From the NCBI GenBank assembly GCA_946481615.1, contig CAMLOR010000232.1:1-5532 (forward strand): a stretch of 5,532 bases of DNA. Direction: 5' to 3'. Both the position numbers and the translations under genes were made by a program. The DNA comes from an uncultured Aquimonas sp. GTDB taxonomy: Bacteria; Pseudomonadota; Gammaproteobacteria; Xanthomonadales; Xanthomonadaceae. Shown piece by piece: positions 1-5,532 of this stretch. Below the pieces are notes generated by a model. That model saw only the letters and a list, made by a program, of their open reading frames with translations. It was not told the origin of the DNA and did no database searches. Each line of letters begins with the position of its first letter. The first letter of the stretch is position 1.

Positions 1-25
1 GACTTCCGGCACGCCGCGATGGTCG

Positions 26-54
26 CTGGATTCCCGCCTGCGCGGGAACGACGG
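26..54. repeat. Short palindromic interspersed repeat upstream of the hexosaminidase gene
   Basis: A perfect 7-base inverted repeat, TTCCCGC (31-37) and GCGGGAA (42-48), encloses a 4-base loop, CTGC. It is flanked by CTGGA on the left and CGACGG on the right. The whole unit matches a pattern I recognise as a very common dispersed repeat in proteobacterial genomes (ATTCCCGC...GCGGGAAT, resembling the dRS3-type repeats described in Neisseria); copy number in this genome cannot be seen here. It lies 33 bases before the hexosaminidase start codon. It could fold in the RNA and act in transcript stability, or simply be an intergenic passenger. There is no T-run after it, so it is not a classical intrinsic terminator. 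Confidence 0.6.
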
Positions 55-81
55 CAGCAGCGGACGTACACTCCCGATCGC

Positions 82-2103
82 ATGAACCGCAACGTCTTCC
101 GCGTCCTGATCGCGCTCCTGTTCGCCGCCGGCCCGGCGGCGGCGCGCGAAGAGCCCCGCCTGGTGCCGCGCCCGGCCAATCTCGAACTAGCGCGCGGCGA
201 ATTCGCGTTGCCCGAACGCCTCACCGCCGCTTCCCGCGACGGCGTCGCCGCGCGCTTCGCGGCGCGCGTGCGCCGCGCGTGCGGCAAGACGGTCGAGGTG
301 GTCGACGACTCGCGCGCCGACATCGTGTTCGGCGTGCGCGACACGACCGTCGAGCATCCCGCCGAATCCTATGCGCTCGACGTCACGCCCGACGGCATCG
401 TCGTGCTCGCCAACGACGACGCCGGCTTCGTGCACGGTTCGACGACGGCGTTGCAACTGGTGTGCGGCGCGGACGCCGTCCCGGCGCTCAAGATCGCCGA
501 CGCCCCGCAGTTCCGCTGGCGCGGCGTGATGCTCGATTCGGCGCGGCATTACCAGTCGCCCGAGTACATCCAGCGCTTTCTCGACACGATGGCGCTGCAC
601 AAACTCAACGTGCTGCACTGGCACCTGACCGACGACCAGGCCTGGCGGCTCGAGATCCGGAAATATCCGAAGCTCACCGACGTCGGCGCCTGGCGCGTGC
701 CCGCGGGCGAAGCCGCGCAGCGCGACATCGACGAAGCCACGGGAAAGCCGCGCCTGTACGGCGGCTTCTACACGCAGGAAACGGTGCGCGGGCTGGTGTC
801 GTATGCCGAAGCGCTCGGCATCGCCATCGTGCCTGAGATCGAGATGCCCGGTCACGCCAGCGCGGCGATCGCGGCCTACCCGGAACTGGGCGCCGTCGCA
901 GGTTCGGTGCCTGCGGTGCCCGCCGACTGGGGCATCTATCCGAATGCGTTCGCCCTGAACGACGGCACGTTCGCCTTCCTCGAAGACGTGCTGCGCGAAA
1001 CCATGGCGCTGTTTCCGTCGAAGTGGATCCACGTCGGCGGCGACGAGGTCGAGCCCACGCAATGGCATGCGGCGGGCGAGCAGGGCGACGGGCATGCGAT
1101 CCAGGCGCGCTTCACCAACCGCATCGGCGAATTCCTGCAGAAGAACGGCCGCACGCTGGTGGGCTGGGACGAGATCCTTTCGCCGGGCCTGGCGAAGAAC
1201 GCGGTGGTGATGAGCTGGCGCGGCGTCGACGGCGCGGTGCAGGCTGCGGCGCAGGGCCACGACACCGTGCTGTCCGCATGGCCGACGCTGTACTTCGACA
1301 ACCGCCAGTCGCCCGCGCTCGACGAGCCGCCGGGGCGCACGAAAGTCGTCTCGCTGCGCGATGTCTACGAGTTCGACCCGCTGCCCGCCTCCATCGACGC
1401 TGCGCAGCGCTCGCACGTGCTGGGCGTGCAGGGCAACGTATGGACGGAGCACATCCGCACCGAAGCGCGCGTCGATCACATGACGTTCCCGCGCGCCGCG
1501 GCCATCGCGGAACTGGGCTGGACGCCGCCCGCGCGGCGCAGCTGGGAGGATTTCGCGCGGCGCGTGCCGGCGCTGTTCCCGCTGTACGAAGGCCTCGGCG
1601 TGTCTTACGCCCATAGTCCGCTCGACGGCAAGGCAACGCTCGCGCGCGGCGACTCGCGCGAGAGCCGCGAGCTGAAGCTTTGCGGCGAGGCCATCCCCAT
1701 CGTCATCGAGGACGACGGCCCGGTGCGCGGCGAGCGCGCGAAGTTCGCCGTCGATCTGCAGAATCCGTGCTGGATTTTCGAGGACGCCGACCTCGCCCGA
1801 GTCGCCGCGATCGAAGTGCGCGTCGGGCAGATTCCCTTCAACTTCCAGATCGGCGCGGCGCGCGACAAGATTGTCTTCGCGAAGCCGGAGACGGCGGACG
1901 GCGAACTCGAAGTGCGGCTGGATTCCTGCGACGGCGAACTGCTGGCGAGAGTGCCGCTGGCCGGCGCCGATCCGGTCGGCGTGACGACGCTGGCGGCGGC
2001 GCCGCTGCAACGCAGTGGCCGGCATGATCTGTGCCTGCGATTCGCACAGCATCGCCTCGAGCCGATGTGGGTGATCGACCGCGTGCGCCTGGTGCGCGAA
2101 TGA
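82..2103 (+). CDS. Secreted beta-N-acetylhexosaminidase, glycoside hydrolase family 20
   Basis: This 673-residue enzyme should remove terminal beta-linked GlcNAc (or GalNAc) from chitobiose and other oligosaccharides by substrate-assisted catalysis. Residues 1-21 form a Sec signal peptide (MNRN, hydrophobic VLIALLFAA, cleavage site AAA before REEP). There is no lipobox Cys, so a soluble periplasmic or secreted enzyme is inferred. Residues about 25-140 match the small alpha/beta domain that precedes the GH20 barrel. The barrel, about 143-510, shows RGVMLDSARHY (Arg147), HWHLTDDQAWRLEI (179-192), PEIEMPGH (251-258), the catalytic pair in HVGGDE (Asp321-Glu322), GWDE (361-364), MSWRG, GNVWTE (451-456) and AELGWT. 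The C-terminal 150 residues look like a beta-sandwich with CBM6-like strands (GELEVRLDS, SGRHDLCLRF, WVIDRVRLV). The start at 82 is chosen because the signal peptide begins there; an in-frame ATG at 19 would add 21 charged residues encoded by a repeat. No strong Shine-Dalgarno is seen. The stop overlaps the nagF start (ATGA). Family assignment is firm; exact substrate is inferred from the neighbours. Confidence 0.95.
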   Translation: MNRNVFRVLIALLFAAGPAAAREEPRLVPRPANLELARGEFALPERLTAASRDGVAARFAARVRRACGKTVEVVDDSRADIVFGVRDTTVEHPAESYALDVTPDGIVVLANDDAGFVHGSTTALQLVCGADAVPALKIADAPQFRWRGVMLDSARHYQSPEYIQRFLDTMALHKLNVLHWHLTDDQAWRLEIRKYPKLTDVGAWRVPAGEAAQRDIDEATGKPRLYGGFYTQETVRGLVSYAEALGIAIVPEIEMPGHASAAIAAYPELGAVAGSVPAVPADWGIYPNAFALNDGTFAFLEDVLRETMALFPSKWIHVGGDEVEPTQWHAAGEQGDGHAIQARFTNRIGEFLQKNGRTLVGWDEILSPGLAKNAVVMSWRGVDGAVQAAAQGHDTVLSAWPTLYFDNRQSPALDEPPGRTKVVSLRDVYEFDPLPASIDAAQRSHVLGVQGNVWTEHIRTEARVDHMTFPRAAAIAELGWTPPARRSWEDFARRVPALFPLYEGLGVSYAHSPLDGKATLARGDSRESRELKLCGEAIPIVIEDDGPVRGERAKFAVDLQNPCWIFEDADLARVAAIEVRVGQIPFNFQIGAARDKIVFAKPETADGELEVRLDSCDGELLARVPLAGADPVGVTTLAAAPLQRSGRHDLCLRFAQHRLEPMWVIDRVRLVRE

Positions 2104-4664
2104 GCCGGCTCGAACTGCGCGCGCCGCTGTCGGGCTGGTTGCTGCCGCTCGCGCAGGTCTGCGACGAGGTGTTCGCGGGCGGGCTGGCGGGCGATGGCGT
2201 GGCGATCGATCCGACCGACGGCGTGCTGTGCGCGCCTTGCGATGGCGTGGTGGTACTGCCGGGCAAGGCGAAGCATGCGGTGAGCGTGCGCCACGAGAGC
2301 GGCATCGAAATCTTGATGCACGTAGGCATCGATACCGTAGCGCTGCAAGGCCGCGGGTTCGAGGTGCTGGTTGCCGTGGGCCAGCGTGTGCGCGCGGGCG
2401 ACTTGCTGTTGCGCTTCGATCTCGATGTGATCGCGCGCGGCGCGAAGAGTGCGGTGACACCGGTGCTCGTGACGGGCGGCGGGCACGTGATCCGTCGCGC
2501 TGCCGAGCGCCTCGTGCGAGCGGGCGACCTGATCGTGGAGGTCGAGGCGGGGGATTCGACAGGCTCACCCCGAACGGTGGCGGAGGGTTCCCAGGGCAGT
2601 GCCGGCGACGCGGGCGCGGTTGGCGGCGAGCTTGCCCCACTTTCCGCGCCAACCAGCGTTCGCGGTGAGCTTGTCGAACCGCACTCGATCGCTGCGCATT
2701 TCCGCATTCCCTTCGACCACGGCCTGCACGCACGCCCCGCAGCGCAGATCGTGGCGGCGCTGCGCGGCCTCGACGCCGCGGTCGAACTCCAGGCCCACGG
2801 CCGCCGCGCCGATGCGCGCAGCGCGGTAGCGATGATGAGTCTCGGCGTGCAACTCGGCGACCTTGTCGAAGCCAAGGCACGCGGTGCGCAGGCGGCCGAA
2901 GCGTTGCGCGCGCTGGGTGCCCTGCTGTCGCCGGTCCAAGACGTCGCGCCGTCGAGACCGCGTGGAATACCCCCTCATCTCGAAGGACTCGTCGCTGCCC
3001 CGGGTCTCGCCATCGGCACGTCGGTGGCGCTGCATGCGCCCGAGCTACCCGTCGAGCAGCAGGGACGCGGCGAGCAGGCCGAGCGCCATGCCCTCGAAGC
3101 GGCGCGCGCACGAGTGGCGGATCATCTGCGCGGCGCCGCCGGCAGCGATCTGGCCGCGGCACACCTCGCCATCCTCGACGACCCCGAACTCGCGCGTCTC
3201 GCCCAGATGTCGCTGCACGCCGGCAAGAGCGCCGCGTTCGCCTGGCGCTGCGCCACCCGCTCTCTCGCGGCGCGCCTGTCGGATCTGCACGATGCGCGCA
3301 TGCGCGAGCGCGCCGCCGATCTGCGCGATCTCGAGGCGCAGGTGCTGCGCGTGCTGGCCGGTGGCGATCCCGCCGACGGCCGCGTGCTTCCCGACAACGC
3401 CATCCTGTTCGCCGACGAATTGCTGCCGTCGCAGTTCGCCGCGCTCGATGCCACCCGCATCGCGGGCATCGTGATGGCGCGCGGCGGTCCCACTTCGCAT
3501 GTCGCGCTGCTGGCGGCCGCGCGCGGCATTCCGACGCTGGTTGCCAGCGGCCCGGACGCCTTGGCGGTGCCGGAAGGCCGCATCGTGCTGATCGACACTG
3601 CGCAGCGGCGGGCCGCCATCGATCCGCCGCCGGCGCAACTCGCCGCCGCGCGCGAGCGCCTCGCGCAGCGCACCGCGCGCGAGGCCGCCGATCGCGCCGC
3701 GTGCATGCGGGCTGCCGTCACGCGCGATGGCCAGCGCATCGCCGTGCAGGCGAACATCGGCGCGGTCGCGGAGATTGGCAGCGCCCTCGCGCTCGGGGCC
3801 GAAGGCTGCGGCCTGTTGCGCACGGAATTCCTGTTCCTCGAACGCCATGCCGCGCCGGACGAGGAGGAGCAGTACGAAACCTACGCGGCCGCGGCGCGAG
3901 CCTTCGCGGGCCGTTCGCTCACGATCCGCACGCTCGACGTCGGCGGCGACAAGCCGCTGGCCTACCTGCCGCTGCCGCGCGAGGAAAACCCGGCGCTCGG
4001 CGTGCGCGGCCTGCGCGTGGGCCTGCGCGAGCCCGCGCTGCTGCGCACCCAGCTGCGTGCGATCCTGCGCGCCGCCGCGCACGGCCCGCTGCGCGCGATG
4101 CTGCCGATGGTCAACGATCCCACCGAACTGCGCGCCGTGCGCGCGATCTGGCACGACGCCGCGAACGACCTCGGCCTGCGCGATCTGCCGCCGCTCGGCA
4201 TCATGATCGAGACGCCGTCCTCGGCGCTGCTCGCGCCTGCGCTGGCACGCGACGCCGAGTTCTTCTCGATCGGCAGCAACGATCTTTCGCAGTACGTGCT
4301 GGCGATGGACCGTGGCCACGACGGCCTGGCCGGCGCGCTCGACGCGCTGCATCCGGCCGTGCTGCAGGCCATCCGCGCAGTCGTCGACGCCGCACGCGCC
4401 GCCGGCCGCAGCGTATCGCTGTGCGGTGGCCTGGCTTCGGATGGCGAAGCGCTGCCTATCCTGCTTGGCCTCGGATTGCGCGAACTTTCCGCCGTGCCGG
4501 CGCGCATTCCCGAACTCAAGCGCCGCGTGCGCGGGCTCGAACTCGCCGCCTGCGAAGCGCTCGCGCAACGCGCGCTCGGATGCGACGACGCCTCGCAAGT
4601 GCGCGCGCTCGTACATGCCACGACGCGCGACGAGCCCGCGCGAGCGGCGGAGGCGACGCCATGA
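2100..4664 (+). CDS. nagF: Fused PTS phosphotransferase EIIA-HPr-Enzyme I (GlcNAc-type, NagF)
   Basis: This 854-residue cytoplasmic protein carries three phosphotransferase modules that pass phosphate from phosphoenolpyruvate toward a sugar permease. EIIA (Glc/Nag class) spans about 4-149: APLSG, the GDGVAIDPTD segment, His59 (KAKHAV) and the phospho-acceptor His74 in ILMHVGIDTV. HPr spans about 197-280: HGLHARPAAQ with active His210, and Ser241 at the position of the regulatory serine. Enzyme I spans about 293-825: phospho-His467 in GGPTSHVALL, LLRTEFLF (Arg574), IRTLDVGGDKPL (Arg610), IMIETPSSA (Glu703), GSNDLSQY (Asn727, Asp728) and catalytic Cys775 in LCGGLASD. No EIIB or EIIC module is present, so the partner must supply them; the adjacent nagE gene fits. 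The ATG at 2100 overlaps the previous stop and sits five residues before the EIIA domain; no good Shine-Dalgarno is seen, which suggests coupled translation. Residues about 152-193 are encoded by a repeat element and form an odd linker. A FruB-like fructose relay is the alternative, but the EIIA is of the glucose/GlcNAc class, not the fructose/mannitol class. Confidence 0.93.
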   Translation: MSRLELRAPLSGWLLPLAQVCDEVFAGGLAGDGVAIDPTDGVLCAPCDGVVVLPGKAKHAVSVRHESGIEILMHVGIDTVALQGRGFEVLVAVGQRVRAGDLLLRFDLDVIARGAKSAVTPVLVTGGGHVIRRAAERLVRAGDLIVEVEAGDSTGSPRTVAEGSQGSAGDAGAVGGELAPLSAPTSVRGELVEPHSIAAHFRIPFDHGLHARPAAQIVAALRGLDAAVELQAHGRRADARSAVAMMSLGVQLGDLVEAKARGAQAAEALRALGALLSPVQDVAPSRPRGIPPHLEGLVAAPGLAIGTSVALHAPELPVEQQGRGEQAERHALEAARARVADHLRGAAGSDLAAAHLAILDDPELARLAQMSLHAGKSAAFAWRCATRSLAARLSDLHDARMRERAADLRDLEAQVLRVLAGGDPADGRVLPDNAILFADELLPSQFAALDATRIAGIVMARGGPTSHVALLAAARGIPTLVASGPDALAVPEGRIVLIDTAQRRAAIDPPPAQLAAARERLAQRTAREAADRAACMRAAVTRDGQRIAVQANIGAVAEIGSALALGAEGCGLLRTEFLFLERHAAPDEEEQYETYAAAARAFAGRSLTIRTLDVGGDKPLAYLPLPREENPALGVRGLRVGLREPALLRTQLRAILRAAAHGPLRAMLPMVNDPTELRAVRAIWHDAANDLGLRDLPPLGIMIETPSSALLAPALARDAEFFSIGSNDLSQYVLAMDRGHDGLAGALDALHPAVLQAIRAVVDAARAAGRSVSLCGGLASDGEALPILLGLGLRELSAVPARIPELKRRVRGLELAACEALAQRALGCDDASQVRALVHATTRDEPARAAEATP
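2555..2678. repeat. REPIN-like inverted-repeat element inside nagF, at the EIIA-HPr linker
   Basis: Two 22-base arms in inverted orientation, 2555-2576 (begins TTCGACAGGCTCACC) and 2657-2678 (ends GAGCTTGTCGAA), match at 20 of 22 positions; the two mismatches are at 2562 and 2570 of the left arm. The arms resemble a short dispersed repeat (TTCGACAAGCTCACC and variants) that I recognise from many proteobacterial genomes. Between them lies an 80-base core with a second, nested 8-base perfect inverted repeat, GGTTGGCG (2618-2625) and CGCCAACC (2647-2654). The paired-inverted-REP layout and overall size are like REPINs, which are mobilised by RAYT transposases; no transposase is in the window. 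The element is read through in the nagF frame without a stop and encodes about residues 152-193, giving STGSPRT and VRGELVEP, typical of translated copies of this repeat. Confidence 0.8.
4649..4653 (+). promoter_or_regulatory. Shine-Dalgarno sequence of nagE
   Basis: GGAGG lies seven bases before the ATG at 4661, inside the last codons of nagF. It is the only strong ribosome binding site seen at the three gene starts and supports the chosen nagE start. It also suggests that nagE can be initiated independently as well as by coupling through the ATGA overlap. Confidence 0.75.
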
Positions 4665-5532
4665 AACCGATGCAGGCCCTGCAGAAACTCGGCCGCGCGC
4701 TGATGCTGCCGATCGCGGTCTTGCCGGTCGCCGGCCTGTTGCTGCGCCTCGGCCAGCCCGATCTGCTCGATCTGGCCTTCGTCGCCGCCGCGGGCGATGC
4801 GATCTTCTCGCACCTCGGCCTGCTGTTCGCGATCGGCGTCGCCGTGGGGCTGGCGCGCGAGAACCACGGCGCTGCGGGTCTCGCCGGCGTCGTCGGCTTC
4901 CTCGTCGCCAGCGAAGGCACGCGTAGTATCCTCGGCACTACGCCGCAGGAGATCGCCAAGCTCGGCGTGCCGCTCGGCATCGTGTCGGGCGTGATCGCCG
5001 GCGCGCTCTACAACCGCTATTCCGACATCAAGCTGCCGGCCTACCTCGCCTTCTTCGGCGGACGCCGCTTCGTGCCCATCGCCTCGGGCTTCGCGGCGTT
5101 GTTCGTCGCGGCGGTGTTCGGTCTGGCATGGCCGGCGCTCACTGCAGGCATCGACGCGCTAAGCCACGGCGTCACGCAGTCCGGCAGCGTCGGGCTGTTC
5201 GTGTTCGGCATCCTCAACCGCCTGCTGATCGTCACCGGCCTGCACCATATCCTCAACAACGTGGCCTGGTTCCTGGTCGGCGATTTCGGCGGCGTCACGG
5301 GCGATCTGAAACGCTTCTTCGCGGACGATCCGAACGCCGGCGCCTTCATGTCGGGATTCTTCCCGGTGATGATGTTCGGCCTGCCTGCGGCCTGTCTTGC
5401 GATGTATCGCGCGGCGCGGCCGGAGCGGCGCAAGGCGGTGGGCGGCCTGCTCATGTCGATGGCGCTGACCTCGTTCCTCACCGGCGTCACCGAGCCGATC
5501 GAGTTCACCTTCATGTTCCTGGCGCCGCTGCT
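4661..5532 (+). CDS. nagE: N-acetylglucosamine PTS permease, EIIC domain (partial, 3' end cut by window)
   Basis: This inner-membrane transporter would take up GlcNAc and deliver it as GlcNAc-6-phosphate. The 290 complete codons visible cover most of an EIIC domain of the glucose/GlcNAc superfamily. The N-terminus LGRALMLPIAVLPVAGLLLR followed by LGQPDLLDLAF is very like E. coli NagE as I remember it. Further matches are YNRYSDIKLPAYLAFFGGRR (starting at 117), FGILNRLLIVTGLHHILNN (182-200) with the sugar-site His195, AFMSGFFPVMMFGLP, and the hallmark GVTEPIEF (275-282, Glu278). Several hydrophobic membrane segments alternate with these loops. In E. coli NagE the EIIC is followed by EIIB and EIIA; here EIIA is already on NagF, so the missing part is predicted to hold the rest of EIIC and an EIIB with its phospho-Cys. 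The ATG overlaps the nagF stop and has a good Shine-Dalgarno. NagE is favoured over glucose PtsG because of the loop sequences and the hexosaminidase neighbour. Confidence 0.92.
   Translation, partial: MKPMQALQKLGRALMLPIAVLPVAGLLLRLGQPDLLDLAFVAAAGDAIFSHLGLLFAIGVAVGLARENHGAAGLAGVVGFLVASEGTRSILGTTPQEIAKLGVPLGIVSGVIAGALYNRYSDIKLPAYLAFFGGRRFVPIASGFAALFVAAVFGLAWPALTAGIDALSHGVTQSGSVGLFVFGILNRLLIVTGLHHILNNVAWFLVGDFGGVTGDLKRFFADDPNAGAFMSGFFPVMMFGLPAACLAMYRAARPERRKAVGGLLMSMALTSFLTGVTEPIEFTFMFLAPL

Noticed and set aside
19..81. Earlier in-frame ATG for the hexosaminidase at position 19
   Set aside because: The added 21 residues are charged, encoded by an interspersed repeat, and would bury the signal peptide; the ATG at 82 begins a normal signal peptide.
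1..81. Promoter or NagQ/NagR-type operator ahead of the operon
   Set aside because: I found no convincing -35/-10 pair and no operator-like palindrome other than the interspersed repeat; the control region may lie to the left of the window.
1155..1162. GCTGGTGG, identical to the E. coli Chi sequence
   Set aside because: A single occurrence in GC-rich coding DNA, and Chi sequences differ between bacterial groups.
1639..1662. Perfect 8-base hairpin CTCGCGCG / CGCGCGAG between the GH20 barrel and the C-terminal domain
   Set aside because: It is made only of Arg/Ala/Ser codons in very GC-rich coding sequence and has no sign of being a repeat or terminator; chance is the simplest explanation.
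187..3162. Very long open frame on the minus strand (991 codons), opposite the hexosaminidase and nagF
   Set aside because: It lies antisense to two genes with intact catalytic motifs. Its translation is low-complexity and rich in Arg, Ala, His and Asp with no recognisable domain. Long antisense frames are expected in high-GC coding DNA.
3045..4616. Minus-strand open frame of 523 codons opposite nagF
   Set aside because: Same reason: it mirrors the Enzyme I coding region, with Arg/Gln/Ala-rich translation and no domain or start signal.
5041..5514. Minus-strand open frame of 157 codons opposite nagE
   Set aside because: It is antisense to conserved EIIC motifs, including GLHH and TEPIEF, and shows no motif of its own.

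Overview
The window is a compact, high-GC (roughly 70% G+C by eye) piece of a bacterial chromosome. It holds three genes in a row on the + strand: a secreted family-20 beta-N-acetylhexosaminidase (82-2103), a fused EIIA-HPr-Enzyme I phosphotransferase protein of the NagF type (2100-4664), and the 5' part of the N-acetylglucosamine PTS permease NagE (4661 to the window edge at 5532). The pattern fits a Gram-negative gammaproteobacterium. The NagF/NagE pair is known from Pseudomonas and Xanthomonadales-like genomes, and the hexosaminidase C-terminus and the two kinds of short interspersed repeat look most like Xanthomonadaceae relatives. That taxonomic guess rests on memory of family patterns, not on a search.

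Layout: bases 1-81 are upstream sequence carrying a short palindromic interspersed repeat (26-54) with no recognisable promoter. The three genes are then packed with no spacers. Both internal junctions are 4-base ATGA overlaps (2100-2103 and 4661-4664), so the cluster is very probably one transcript with translational coupling. No terminator is visible and the operon runs off the right edge.

The genes form one pathway. The hexosaminidase is exported to the periplasm, where it would release GlcNAc from chitobiose or other chito- or glyco-oligomers. NagE would carry GlcNAc through the inner membrane while phosphorylating it. NagF would relay phosphate from phosphoenolpyruvate through its own Enzyme I, HPr and EIIA domains. 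The EIIB domain is not in the fused protein and is expected at the C-terminus of NagE, beyond the window.

The most notable observation is a 124-base element (2555-2678) bounded by a 22-base inverted repeat (20 of 22 matching) inside the nagF reading frame, exactly at the EIIA-HPr linker. It looks like an intergenic-type REP/REPIN-like repeat that has been domesticated into about 41 residues of linker. No wholly new system is visible; the rest is a recognisable GlcNAc-scavenging operon.
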